Assembly: GCA_030549495.1 (NCBI GenBank)
Contig: JAUIRK010001053.1
Coordinates: forward strand, 124,001-188,000
Source of the DNA: Nectonema munidae
Lineage: Eukaryota; Nematomorpha; Nectonematoida; Nectonematidae
Reading direction: 5' to 3'
Length of the DNA: 64,000 nt
Shown: positions 50,498 to 63,278 of the stretch, piece after piece
How the letters are laid out: every line of letters begins with the position of its first letter
Numbering within the stretch: the stretch's first letter is position 1
The notes under the pieces: model-generated
Told to the model about the DNA's origin: nothing
Seen by the model: only the letters and a program-made list of their open reading frames with translations
The model's database searches: none
Position numbers and translations under genes: made by a program

Positions 50498-52510
50498 TTT
50501 CCATACCTCTTACCTTATTGATTATCTTTTTTTGGTTATATCTCTCCTATTTGAATATTAGTTCGAACTTCGCCTTATCCATTATATCAAAAATACGAGC
50601 AAACGGTTGTTGCTGAGAAAAGGCTCCTATGTCTGTACATGAAAGGTACTATTAAAGTCTAAAATCACAAATCGCACCTCACATTCCTAAAAAGAAGCTT
50701 TGGAATAAACTTCAACACCAGTTCAATACAATTACCCTCAACAAATGCTTGTAATAATGTTTTCACCGCCTTCACAAACCCAAACTAAACTACACAAACT
50801 CTTTTGCAAAATCCTCAATCATGAATCATTTCCTCACAAAATGGACCTTATCTTTGAATTCGTTCGATTTATTGTATATTGCCGTGAAATATTAAGAATT
50901 ACAAAAGAAAAGAAGCTCAAACAATTAATCCACATAAAACCTCCTATAACTACTTGTTTTAACACACAACTCAATCTACATGCACGCTCACAAGACACAG
51001 TAATCTCTCAACACAAACCATCAAACAAAATACAATTCCAAAAACAAGGTACCAAAATTTGCTTCAAACCGACAACATAAAAACTTGAAAATTAACTCTC
51101 ACCTCACTATACCAAATGAAACCAACTAACAACTCTACCAAGCCTTCACTTCAGCTTTCTTCGTCTCAACATGATCCATTCCACAAAACTAACAAATATC
51201 CATTCTCTATCCCACACATTGACTCAGCCTTCTCACAAATAGAAAGCTACATCTTCTCAATTCTAGAAATGACTCTACACAAGAACTTCCGTCTCTTATA
51301 AAAAATGAAACATTAACCATTCGTAAATCTGATAAACGAGGTGAACTTGCCTAGTTACTAATCTCAAATCAGCCATACCTATCCAATACCTCATTATTTC
51401 AGACCATCAACAAGCCTACTCGCTTTACCAATACTATCATTGCACAAGCCAACAAACTAGCACGTAGACTACACTCCCACAATATCATTTCTACTTCTCT
51501 ACTGCATGACCTACTTCAAACTCCCATCCAACAACCATTTATGCATGGTGTTCCAAAAACTCAGAATCAAAACCCCTACGCTCAATAATTGGATTCCCAG
51601 CCAAAAGACTAAACTGGCTAGCGAAGAAGATCCTCACAAAACTCAATAAGCACATCACTTACTCAATATCCAATAGTAGAGAACTGCTGAACAAAAAATT
51701 CATGAAAAACCACTCACTCCCAACCAATGCAATCCTAGTTAGCTTCGATGTCACTGATCTATATAACTCCATACTCCTATATACATTACCTGGCATAGCA
51801 AGCAACACCATTAATGAACACCTCATCTCTCCGTTGACTTCTGATACTATTTTTTTACTCAATGACATCCTCATTTTCACAATTCAACAGTGATACTCTC
51901 TACTTACAAATTAAGGGACTTCCTATGCGCTAAGCTCATCTCCATCGAACACAATCTATCTGCACATCCTTTATTTCCTCGACTTACTTGGAACACAGTA
52001 AGTCCTGGAACTATCCCAAAAACTTTTAACTCAAAAACTAAACGAATTTCAAACTACTAATGAACCTGATAACTTTATAGGATACCTCTTTCCGGGCAAT
52101 GAACATAAAGCACAACACCTCCTTAACGCCATAAAAAGAAAGATTCTGAAAACCATCAAATCCAACCAACTACCCATCAGGATAATAACACAAACTCCTC
52201 TCACCCAGGACTCTATACCCTCTCAAAAACCACACCCCTACCACTCCACACATATTGCAAAAGGACGATGTAACAACAAAGAAATCATCTCCAAAATAAC
52301 TTGCAAATTATTATGCAGCAACATATACATTGGCGCAACTAAACGTCCAGCCACCACACGATATAGACAACATCTACAGGACGCAATCCACCAACGACTC
52401 AACAAACCCTCTGGCTTACCCACACTAAACATTGTACGACAAATGACTACTCATGGACATCATCGCACATGCAAACAATCACCTCCGAAGAATTTTATTT
52501 AAAAGAAAGG
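50498..52510 (+). mobile_element. Penelope-like retroelement (RT plus GIY-YIG), degraded
   Basis: Readings on the + strand give a linker block (TIRKSDKRGELA, about 51320), the reverse transcriptase palm block LVSFDVTDLYNSILL (about 51735-51780) and, further on, a GIY-YIG-type endonuclease region (CSNIYIGATKRPATTRYRQH, about 52310-52375). That order, RT then C-terminal GIY-YIG, is typical of Penelope-like elements. The copy is broken in several places. The composition (C-rich on this strand) differs from the surrounding DNA. Confidence 0.72.
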
Positions 52511-54032
52511 AATATTTAACGCGCAATTTCTTTCCTTTTTAATTAACTTGTTTCAAACAATGCCATTTTACAAGTTTGATCTTTTTCGACACTGACCTCC
52601 GCCAAGAGAAAATATTTTTTATTAAATAGATATCTGATTTTTAGGTTAAAAAACTAAAATATTTTCCATGGGGCTAGGACCATTGGTTTATATAAATATA
52701 AAAAATTATACTGCTCAACTTCTAAATATTCTGAACAGTAACTGAATTACTCTGCTGTTTGTTTTAATGTCTTTGCTTTTAATGTTAAATTCTTCTTCTT
52801 CAAATGGCGAAATAAGAACGTAGTTCAGCAAAACTAGTTGAACTGCTAAATCACTTACAAAACAAAAGTCCCAATGCAGATATACCAAAAAAAAAGTCAT
52901 TTTTAGTTCAAAAAGTAAAATAACGGTTGTAAAGTTATGTGATATAAGATATAAGATTACCCCTGTCGACTTTCGGTTACAATCATAGCGTGTAGGAAAA
53001 ACAGGCTTTTCGGGGTTTGGCGAAAATGAGGACTGGAACAAATTTGAAAAAATCATAAGATCTAGGTAATTTAAGATTTCATACTTCAGAAGAGAGAAGG
53101 TCATGCGCTGCACTCAGCATAACAACGTATGCAAAGTTATTACAAAGACCCATGATCCTAAAATGATTAAACATTCGTAAAAGAACGATCCTTTTTTTCC
53201 GATTATATAAAGAAACCAAAAAGCTGCTTTATTTCTCCAGCGTTCATCCATTCAAGACAATTCTTTGAACTACTACAAACTTTGATGCGATCTAAAAACT
53301 AAAAATAAATACGGTTAGGTAGTGGCATTTTCAAATTTGTTATTAAGTAAGATGTCAGTTAGTTTGCAAGGTTGGTGAGTTGTGTGGTATATTAGTTAGA
53401 GGTAGGACGATAGTTATTAACTTAGTTGGATGGTTAGTAAGATTTTAGACAGTTATTTGGATACAGAGAGTACTAGGAAACTCGGCAGAGTAACACTTTT
53501 CCACTTAAGATTTAACTTCTGTTTTATTTGGGTAGCATGAAAAAAGGATAAAATTTTACAAATAACTATTTTTTTTCGAGAATAAAAAATTAATAAAAAA
53601 TACGTAAAAATAAAACGATATTTTTAATTTATAAAAAAAATATTTTTTTGAATGTAAAATTTTATAAAGAATTATGTTTTGAAATATATTTCATAAAAAA
53701 ATTATTTAAGAAAATATATCTTTTTATTTTAGTTGTTTTGTTTACTTGTTGGTTAGTTAGTTACTTATATATAATTGGTTAAAAAAAAGTGGAAATCAGA
53801 AACATTTTTATTCAAATAAATTTGCGACCACTGTGGTCTCCTTCATATAAAATCTACCGTTACATCGCCTTCTTTATCACCCTAAGGTGCACCTCTTGGA
53901 AAAGAAAATCACAAATATTTATCATTAAACTCAAACAGAGTGTGTAACCCTTTCAAGGCGAATGAAACATCATTGTCCTTTAAAATAAAAATCGTCTGCA
54001 TAAACTTATTGAAAATTGCTTTTCAAAAATTC
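52511..54032. other. Spacer, no gene seen
   Basis: AT-rich DNA with short imperfect TTAGTTGGTTAGTA-like words at 53340-53480 and 53740-53780. Nothing supported. Confidence 0.45.
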
Positions 54033-54299
54033 ACGGTAGTTGAATGACACTTTCATGTCCAAAACTGTCAATTAAAATCAAAAATTAAAATTTTTCAGCA
54101 GAATTTTGACATTATCTGTACTTAACATTATAACTTAGGATCTATATTATATAATACCCTGAAAATTTATAATTATATACAGTTTGGAACGCATAATACT
54201 TTTTATATTTTATTTTTTTTAAAATAATGGGTTTTTTTTTTAAAAGAATCAATCAAAATTTTGATTGATCAAAAATATATCTAATAAAATATACCTTCA

Positions 54300-55380
54300 A
54301 ATTTTACATGAAATATATGTTTTTATACCAAATGAATCATGCTGTTTTCATTTCTGAACTCATTTTTTACATTTAGGATGTGAAAATACATATACGTGTT
54401 AATCAAATTTGCGATTTACTTCTAAAAATTGTCTCCAAAAACATTCCTTCACATTTTACATAAAATATATGTGTTATACTAAATCGGCCATGCTGGTCTC
54501 ATTTCTGGACTCATTTTTCACATTTAGAGGTTTTAAAATATCTGTCAATGTCAATCAAATTTGCGGTCTACTTCTAAAAGCTATCTCCAAAAATATTCTC
54601 TCAATTTTACATGAAATATATGTTTTTATACCAAATGAATCATGCTGTTTTCATTTCTGAACTCATTTTTTACATTTAGGATGTGAAAATACATATACGT
54701 GTTAATCAAATTTGCGGTTTACTTCTAAAAATTGTCTTCAAAAACATTCATTCAAATTTTACAATTAAATATATGTTTTTATACCAAATCAACCATGCTA
54801 GTTTCAATTATGGACTGAATTTTTGCAGTTTGAATTTGAAAAGACCTATAAGTATCAATCAAATTGCGTTTAGTTCTAAAATTTGTTTCCAAAAATATTG
54901 ATTCAAATTTTACATGAGATCTATGTTTTTATAGCAAATAGATCATGATGATTTCATTTCTGAACACAGTTTTCGCATTTAGAGATTTTACTGCTAGTGT
55001 CAATCAAATTTGTGGTTTATGTCTGAAAACTATATCGCAAAATATTCTATTTAATTTTACATGAAATATATGTTTTTATACCAATTCGACCATGATAATT
55101 TTTATTTCTGAAATCATTTTTGCATTTAGAGGTTTTAAACATCTTAAAGTGTCAATCAAATGTTCGATTTACGTCTAATGTCAACAGAAATATTTTTGAA
55201 ATTTAAATAAAATATGTTTTTATGACAAATGGAAGATGCTGGTTTCATTTTTGGACTCATGTTTGGCATTTATGGTTTTAAAATATCTGAAAGCTTCAAT
55301 CCGATTTGCGGTTTACCTCTAGATACTGTCTTCAAAAATATTTTCAAAAAAATAAAATATGTTTTATACCTAATCGACTA
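54300..55380 (+). repeat. Array A: about eight ~150-bp tandem units
   Basis: The anchor ATATATGTTTTTATACCAAAT recurs at about 54314, 54465, 54615, 54768, 54916 and 55065, then in eroded form at 55210 and 55355, a period near 150 bp. Each unit also has CATTTCTGAACTCATTTTT-like and GTCAATCAAATTTGCGGTTT-like words. Copy 1 has only one unit here. Confidence 0.85.
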
Positions 55381-56202
55381 TGCTTATTTTTTTCTGTACT
55401 GGATTTTGGATAATACGGTTAAAAAATATCTCGAAGTGGCAATTGAATTAGTAATGTATGCCTGAAAATCAGTTCTGTAAAAAAATTTCAAAAAATGGCT
55501 GCATATTAGGTATATAGTAAAAATATACTTTTTTTTGTATATTTTGGCTGATAATACTTTCTACAATCATCTTGAGTATGAAATATTTATTAAAAAAAAC
55601 AAAACGTATTATAAAATATTTTGAAAATTTGTATGAGAGAAGGAACCAAGTTGAAAACTAATTGAAAAGAGAACATGTGATCAAAACAAATAATTAAAAA
55701 AAAATATGTATCTTGACTAAATGGAAGATCTACCATGTTCTAATGAACTAGGAAGTGGTTTAATTATATAATATTAGAGGCTTCAAAAAAGATTTTGATT
55801 GTGAAAAAGAAGTTTCTCTTTTACAAATGGAAAATGTTTAAATATATAGCTTATCATCTAGGATTACAATTAACATTTAGATAAGATGGGTAGGAAATCT
55901 GAAAATTTAGAATAGGTCAGATTTATCAAAAATGGCACAAATTCCAATATGTGGAATTTAGTCACTATCAAGATATTTTTAATTTAAATTGAATTTGTCC
56001 ATATTTTTCCTTTTGCGTCAAAGAGATAATTTTTTAAATGAAGAACGTGGACAACTTTTTGTAATTGAACTATGAACATCACGAATGATTCATCAGAAAA
56101 AAAACCTTTGAAATGAGATTGGTTGACAAATATTCAGGCCTGATAAAAAAAGTCTAAGATCAACAAGAAGATTCTCTAATTAGAATGCTTTGAGAGAGGA
56201 AA

Positions 56203-57130
56203 AAATGAATATCACCACTGAATTCAGAATACTTAAAAATGGGTATATATGTGTAAAAAACATTATATAATTATTTAGATAAAAAGCTTCTTTTTGAGAT
56301 AGCTGTCACATTTATATCAATTTTTTGACAGGTTTGATTGATTTTCATAAAAAATGAATATCACCACTGAATTTAGCATATTTGAAAATGGGTATACATG
56401 TGTAAAAAACTTTATATAATTATTTAGATAAAAAGTTCCTTTTTGAGATGAGCTGTCACATTTAGATCAATTTTTTGACAGGTTTGATTGATTTTCATAA
56501 AAAGTGAATATCACCGCTGAATTCAGAATATTTGAAAATGGCTATACACGTGTAAAAAACTTTATATAATTATTTAGATAAAAAGTTCCTTTTTGAGATG
56601 AGCTGTCACATTTAGATCAATTTTTTGACAGGTTTGATTGATTTTCAGAAAAAATGAATATCACCACTGAATTTAGCATATTTGAAAATGGGTATACACG
56701 TGTAAAAAACTTTATATAATTATTTAGATAAAAAGCTTCTTTTTGAGATAGCTGTCACATTTATATCAATTTTTTGACAGGTTTGATTGATTTTCAGAAA
56801 AAATGAATATCACCACTGAATTTAGCATATTTGAAAATGGGTATACACGTGTAAAAAACTTTATATAATTATTTAGATAAAAAGTTCCTTTTTGAGATGA
56901 GCTGTCACATTTAGATCAATTTTTTGACAGGTTTGATTGATTTTCATAAAAAATGAATATCACCACTGAATTTAGCATATTTGAAAATGCGTATACATGT
57001 GTAAAAAACTTTATATAATTATTTAAATAAAAAGTTCCTTTTTGAGATGAGCTGTCAAATATAAATCAATTTTTTGACAGGTTTGATTGATTTTGATAAA
57101 AATGGACATCACCACTGAATTCAGCATAGT
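56203..57130 (+). repeat. Array B: about seven ~150-bp tandem units
   Basis: The unit begins GAATATCACCACTGAATTTA and contains ATATAATTATTTAGATAAAA and TTTTTTGACAGGTTTGATTG. Starts fall near 56203, 56353, 56503, 56653, 56802, 56952 and 57103. Units are very alike, alternating two variants (AAAAAGCTTC and AAAAAGTTCC), so the array looks recently expanded. Confidence 0.9.
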
Positions 57131-57230
57131 TGAAATATATATGTAACATTAAAAATATTTATAAAAACTTATTAATATCTGAGAAAAATAGGGGGGCACT
57201 TTACGCCCCCCCCCCCAGCACTTGAGCGGA

Positions 57231-57880
57231 CAAATTTTGCCTAGTACTAATAGCTATACAAAATGGTTAGCGGCAGGAAGGGCAATCTGGCTGCAAAAAC
57301 AATTATGCTCCAATACAAACATGCTATAATCCAAGTTAATAAAAAGGGCGGGGTACCTCCCAAATTATTTCGCGCGCGATCCCACGCGCCTACGACAAAA
57401 AGAATGGGGGAACACTGATGATAGACAGATGAATAAATATAACGAGATGAATAAGACTGATAAAGATCCAGTACCAAGAAGTCAAAATAAAAATGAGAGA
57501 CGGAGATTTGCAACTTGGGATGTCGGATCCATGACCCCAAAAGAAAATTGCAGAAGAAATAGAAAAGGGGGTATTGACTTAATGTGCGTGAAATAAAATG
57601 GAGTGGTAATTCCGCTAGAGAAATAGAAGGGTATAAAATTTTGTATAGTAACATGGCGGTGCAAGAGGGAGATAAGAATGATAAGAAATTGGCAGTAAAG
57701 TGGGTGGGCGAAACGAAGATATGAACAAATATAAAATTAGGAAGAAGTTAAAAGGATAAAAATACAATAGCCTAGAAGGAAGAAAAGCAAGAACTATACA
57801 ATGAATTGCAAACAAAGGAAGGAGAAAAAGGTATTTACAGAAAAGCGAAGGCTTAACAAAGAGAAAAAGAAGAGATTGGA
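57231..57880. other. Spacer before LINE, no gene seen
   Basis: Purine-rich on the + strand from about 57430 on and possibly the eroded 5' part of the LINE that follows. No domain recognised. Confidence 0.4.
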
Positions 57881-59290
57881 AATCTCGATATTATCAAAGT
57901 TTAAGATGGTGGAATTCCACTGGAGAAGGAAAATATAAGTAACAGATGGACAGAAAATTTTGAGCAATTGCTCAATGAAGAAAACGAACTAAAAATTGAA
58001 GGGCCAGAAATCGAAATAGACATAAATAAAGTGAAGAAAGCAATACTGAAAGTGAAGGATAACAAGGCAGCTGTTGACAGTGAAATTAGTAATGAAATGA
58101 TTAAAGTTCGGGCAATAAATGTTTGAATTATTACTGAATTATTGAAAGATATATGGTGAGAGGAAAGAATCCAGAAGGATTGGAAAAAGGGTAAGATAGC
58201 GCCAATTTTTAAAAATAACGGTGATATATTAGAGTATGCTAATTACCGAGGTTATGCTGCAGATAAATGGATTGAAATTATTAAAAAAATATTAGATACA
58301 AGAATTCGTTCAATAGTGAAAATCTATCCAAAGCAATTTGGCTTTATGCCAGGAAAGAGTACGATAGATGTTATCTTTCTTGACAGGCAATTGATAGAGA
58401 AAAGGTTAGAAGGAAACTTGGCAGTTTTTTACGGTTTTGTTGACTTGGAGAAAGTGTATGGCCATATTCCTAGAAAATTAGTGTACTGTGCAATGAGGAA
58501 GAAAGGACCAGAAAAATTGGTGATGTATAAAAAGTCAAAAACAGCGGTTACAATGGAAGGAAAATCAACAGAATTTGAGATTGAGTTGGATGCCATCAAG
58601 GTCCCCCGTTCAGCCCCATTTTGTTTGAAATAGTGAGGGATGTTGTCTGAAAGCATAAAAGCAGATCTATGGGAGCTACTTTTCGCAGATGATTTGATTA
58701 CATATTGGAAAATAGTGAGCAACTGCAGAAAAGACTTATAAGTTGGCAATAATGTCTTGCAAAATATGCGCTGAAAATAAAATACAAAGAGAGAAATTAT
58801 GGTATAGAGTAAGATAGCGAAACGTGTGACTATTAGAAACTCGCATCAACAGCAATTAAAGTGATTAAACTGATTGTTGAGGAAGGAAACTGTGAAAAAG
58901 AAGTGAAAGCAAGAGTGAGTGCAAGGTGGAATAAATGGAGGGAAGTAAAAGCTGTGATAAACGATAATAGGATACCGATGAAGTTGAAAGCAAACATTTA
59001 TAATACAATGATCAGACCAGCTATGACGTATGGATCAGAATGTTGGAGCTTGAAGAAGGATGAGAGAAAATTGATCACAACAAAAATAAGAATGTTAAGA
59101 ATTATGTTGGGCGTGCTCTAAAAGACAGAATAAAGCATACAGAGATCAGAAAAAGGACACTGGTGACAAGAAGCGTACTAACAATAATAGAAAGAAGCAA
59201 ACTTCGATGGTATGGTCATGTGACAAAGAAAAACAAAAAAGATGTGACTCGACAGGAGCTATTTTTACATGTAAACAAAAGTAGACTTTA
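57881..59290 (+). mobile_element. LINE (RTE-like), frame-broken
   Basis: A non-LTR reverse transcriptase remnant. Blocks in order: VKKAILKVKDNKAAVDSEIS (about 58030-58090), FGFMPGKSTIDVIFLDRQLI (58337-58395), VDLEKVYGHIPRKLVYCAMR (58440-58497), LLFADDLI (FADD catalytic box, about 58677-58700), MIRPAMTYGSECWSLKKDE (59010-59065) and KLRWYGHV (about 59200-59222). Frames change at least twice and stops are present, e.g. TAG at 58631-58633. No endonuclease was recognised upstream. Confidence 0.8.
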
Positions 59291-59703
59291 ACCTTTATTA
59301 GACAACTTAAGTACATTTGTAAAAAGTCTATTTTTACATGCATAAAAAGTACACTTCAAAACATACAAAAAGTGTGAGACTTTGAGAGTTGAAAGAAATG
59401 CATCATAATAAGCGCCACTTGAAAGCAAATGAGATTATAATGTTGTATATCAAATTATATGGTGTGAAAACTACAAATGTAGTTTAGCAGGCGTGTACAA
59501 GTAGCTAATCGTCCATCAAAAACTAAGCGCGACAATGACGGGTAAACGTGAAGTTAAGTCTACATTGATGCAAAAACAACAGATGGGTTCTTAAAAATTG
59601 AATACAAGTTTCCATTTCATTTTTAGCACTACTTTTTCACCTTTGTTACTAGTTGCCGTGATATAATTTTACTAGGCAAGTCCATTAATCGTAAAAATTT
59701 ATA
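59291..59703. other. Short spacer between LINE and piggyBac copy
   Basis: AT-rich. Might contain the left end of the piggyBac element that follows, but none of several TTAA sites is backed by a recognisable inverted end. Confidence 0.4.
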
Positions 59704-61190
59704 ATGAGTTATTCTGATTCCTGTACTTCAGAAGAAATTTTTTTAGAGATGGAATTGATTTCTAAGAATTTTTCCAGTGATGATGAAAATTATGAAATAA
59801 GGTTAAAACTAAAAAAAAGGTAGAGAGTGGGAAGTTGATTCAAATGTGTGGAGTTGCCCTAATAATATATCATGGCTTACAAAACCGTACAAAAATAAAC
59901 TTATTTCTAAAAAATTTATTCGCTTTGATTTGATTTTATTGCAAAATATCAAAGATCTCGTTCTAGAATACACAAATATGAAGGCAAGAAGAAAAAATAT
60001 TAAAATGTTTGAGACAAACAAATTTGATGCTTGAATTGGAGCTATTCTTCGAGCTGGAGCAGATAGGAATACTATCCGGGTAACCTTTGTTTCTTCTTTT
60101 TATGGACACATTTTTATCCCATGACTTTAACTAAAAATCGCATGAAGGAAATGTTGGTTTGTATATCTCTAGATGATAAAAAGGATATAGAAAGAAGACA
60201 ACTTTCAGATAAGCTAGGTGTTGTAAGGTATATATTCAATATGTTGGATAAAAATCTGAGTCTTTTCTATGAGCCAAGTATAAATCTTACAATTGATGAA
60301 CAACTATACTTCTATCGGAGATATTTTCCAGAAAGATGTTACACCTGCTAGATACGGTGTAAAATAATTTTCACAATTTGTGATAGTGAAAATAGTTTTG
60401 TATTACGTTCTTTTATTTATGGGGGTAAAGAAGAAAGACGAAAAATAGGTCTAGCTGAAAAAGTAGTTCTATACTTATGCGAACCGTATTTTTTTTTAAA
60501 TTGAAATATTTACGTTGACAGGTACTTTACCTCTTATAATTTGATAACTAAACTATTATCTAATGACTTGACTATGACCGGCACTGTAGGTCTGAATAGA
60601 AGAGATTTACCACCTAAGTTGAGAGAAATTAAATCTAGGAAGCTTTTCAGTAAACTTTTTTTATTCGATCATAAATACAAAATTAGTTTAGCACTTTATA
60701 AGGCTAAAAATAACAGAAATGTTATTTTAATGTCATATTTTTCAAATACACCGATTGTAAACCAAAATCGTTATGATAAAAAACCAGAAATCATCTTTGA
60801 CTACAATAAAAATAAAGGTGGTATAGATAATACGGATAAAAGGATTTTAAATGTCGCCGAAAATCAAACAGATATCCTCTTTTATTTTTCTCTAATATTC
60901 TTGATGTTTCTGCTCTCAATGCTTATTGATTATTTAGTGAATATTCAAAAAAATGGATACAAAAATGATCGAAAGACATTTATAAATTAGCATACCAATT
61001 AGCTGAAAAATATAATTTCACGTTATAATAATAATGCTATATATGGACAAAATAAAAATCATTTTGTCATGTTTGGTTTTCCAGAACGAAATGCAAATTT
61101 AATTGAAAATACTTTTGTCCAAAAAAAGTACCCAAAAAATGGGCGACAATTGTTCAAAAGGTACTAGATGGTGTGGAAAATTTGTTATAA
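59704..61190 (+). pseudogene. piggyBac transposase, full-length order but broken
   Basis: An acidic N-terminus starts at the ATG at 59704 (SYSDSCTSEEIFLEMEL), as in piggyBac proteins. The core follows in pieces: MTLTKNRMKEMLVCISLDD (60121), YEPSINLTIDEQLYFYRR (first catalytic Asp, about 60270-60318), GTVGLNRRDLP (60577-60609, the GT-x-R-NR motif) and DYNKNKGGIDNTDK (60799-60840, last catalytic Asp region). Frames are interrupted after about 59820, between 60021 and 60121, and between 60351 and 60541. No Cys-rich tail was recognised. Confidence 0.85.
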
Positions 61191-61385
61191 ACCCGTCTGT
61201 TCTGCTCATAAAATTACAAAAGTCTTTTGTCAAAACCACCCATAATTTTATCGTTCTATATTTATTTTGGTGATTTATATATTGAAATTTTTCAAATAAA
61301 AATTCCATCTTCTTTTATCTATCAATGTTTATCAAAAATATTTTATGAATTTGATTTGAGTTTCAGAGTAGGTTGATAAGGAATA
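61191..61385. other. Spacer, nothing supported
   Basis: AT-rich. Confidence 0.4.
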
Positions 61386-61720
61386 GGGCTGGGAAATTTG
61401 TGAACTCTTTTGATATGGTCTCCGCTTCATCTAATAAAAAAAAATTTAAGTATTTTTTGTTAACTTTCTTTTAGTTCAAGGAAATGAACGTTTAAAAACA
61501 ATTTTAACTCCTTTTATTCAAAATTATTTAAAAAAATTTTTAAATTAATACAAAATAAATGCAATTAAGTAAAAATTTTATATTTTTGTCTAAGTAGATT
61601 GATAAAATTGATTGAAAAACGCGTTTAGAATTTTCATATAATTGAATTTAATTAGGGTAAGCCAAGCTCAAAGTGGACTTCAATGTAGCCTACAGCTCAA
61701 AAAAGTTGCCCGCCCCTGAT
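61386..61720. repeat. Decayed hAT MITE related to the 15887 family
   Basis: The right end TTGCCCGCCCCTG (about 61707-61719) is the reverse complement of a CAGGGGCGGGCAA end like that at 15887. The left end TAGGGCTGGGAAA (61386) is a plausible eroded partner. Length (~335 bp) is similar. No clear 8-bp duplication remains. Confidence 0.5.
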
Positions 61721-63278
61721 TTAAAGTCTGATCCAAAATTTAAAACAAATATTTTAGGAAAATTTTTACATTTTAGTATAGTTTTGTCAAATCATAATTA
61801 GAACACGAAAAATATTATCATTAAAAAAGTCGAGCAAATTAGTCATTTATTTTTTTAATAAAAAATTAATTTAGTCTGTTTTTTCTATAGATCACAGCAA
61901 TATCTAGCAAATTATAGCAAATTGAGGAGAATATAAATTTGGAAATTAAAAAATAGATTACTTTATCAATATTAAATTTAAAATAACCAATGAAAAGATC
62001 AATATTTTTAAAATTTAATACAGTTTGGAAGTGGAAGATGATAAAAATTGTGAAAACTTAATTTTTTATTCATTTAAACATACTAAAAATGAAAATACTT
62101 CATTTGACTTATAATTAAGAAAGATAGGAAAAAGTTTATAGCGTAGATAGAAAGTGAGGTGAAAATGTCTGAATAATCTATCGAAGTATAAAAAATAACG
62201 TTCGATGTAATACAAAAAAAGAAACATTATTCAAGCTTTAAAAAAGGACTAAATGTCAGTTTAAACCTCATAGTTTGAACACATAAAGTGGAACTGATGA
62301 AGCTTCAATAACCGAAGCCTGTATTTCACACAGTGCCCGCTTAGTGAATATGATCAAATACAAGAGAACTTACAATTTTTAGTTATACTAACACTTTGTA
62401 TGCACAAATAGAATAGGTATAACTTTAAAAATATAAAAGTCTGGTAGATGATGCTTAAATATTAACATAATAGCTATTTTTTATGTGTAAGGATGGATCA
62501 ATTGACCGATGCATTGAAATTGGCAATTAGTTAAAAATGTTAATCTGGTTTCAATTTTTTCTAATCTTGGTTTTACCATTTTTTTAGGTATCCATAATAT
62601 ATTTAAAATGCTTTCGAATATAGATTATGAAGACTTTTTTATAAATGCATTGATAGTAATAAATATTTGAAATTCATTTATAAATTGTAAAGTGATCACA
62701 AATATATTTTTCCAAATTATTTCTAGTTTGCCAATTTTGGAAACTTAGGGAAAATTAAGTGTCAATGTTGAAACCTCTTAGATTTTACATACACATTTTT
62801 TATTAAATATTGTTAATTGTTATGGCTGTTCTTTGTAATCTTTCATTTTCATTTTTATAAATTTTTGATTTTTACAGGCGTGACTTTTTACAAAAACTAA
62901 CATAAACGTACACAAACTTTTTTCAAAAAGTAAAAATAATTGAACTGTTTGTTTATTTTAAAAGATTTGAGCCTTTTTCACATTTTTCACAAATTTTCAG
63001 CTCTTAAGTGAAATATAAATTTTTATATGCCATTTTTTCTTTCAAAACAATCTTTTTAAAATTGAAAAATTTAAAACACCTTCCAAAAATTTGGACTAAA
63101 TATAACTGAAATTTTATATTCTCTTTTATATCTTTTGTAAAAAAACATATGAAGAAATAATCAAACAAAAACAAACTTAACACAAAGTCTAAACATAAAA
63201 AAACAAGTTGAATTTTCATAATTCAAGTGTGTCTGATAAAAAACCAAATATCAACGTAACATGTTTTTTTTATCTACA
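61721..63278. other. Spacer, no gene seen
   Basis: About 1.5 kb of AT-rich DNA with no coding or terminal-repeat signal that I can support. Confidence 0.5.

Larger units (their letters stand above)
54033..57230 (+). mobile_element. Tandem-array repeat element, copy 2
   Basis: About 3.2 kb, matching 3640-1740 in reverse. It contains array A (54300-55380) and array B (56203-57130), joined by unique sequence. The right end has CGCCCCCCCCCCCCAGCACT (about 57205-57225), the reverse complement of the AGTGCTGGGGGGCG end seen at 3718-3703 in copy 1, supporting inverted termini. No transposase. The left end is less clear than in copy 1. Confidence 0.65.

Noticed and set aside
50100-50500. Hammerhead ribozyme in the Penelope-like terminal structure
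   Set aside because: No CUGANGA...GAAA core found by eye on either strand.
54300-57130. Regular ~150-bp repeats considered as a CRISPR array
   Set aside because: Units are whole-length tandem repeats without unique spacers, in a eukaryotic context with introns.
57247-57815. Hydrophobic minus-strand ORFs of 60-135 aa
   Set aside because: Low-complexity antisense of purine-rich DNA near a LINE; no family and no splice support.
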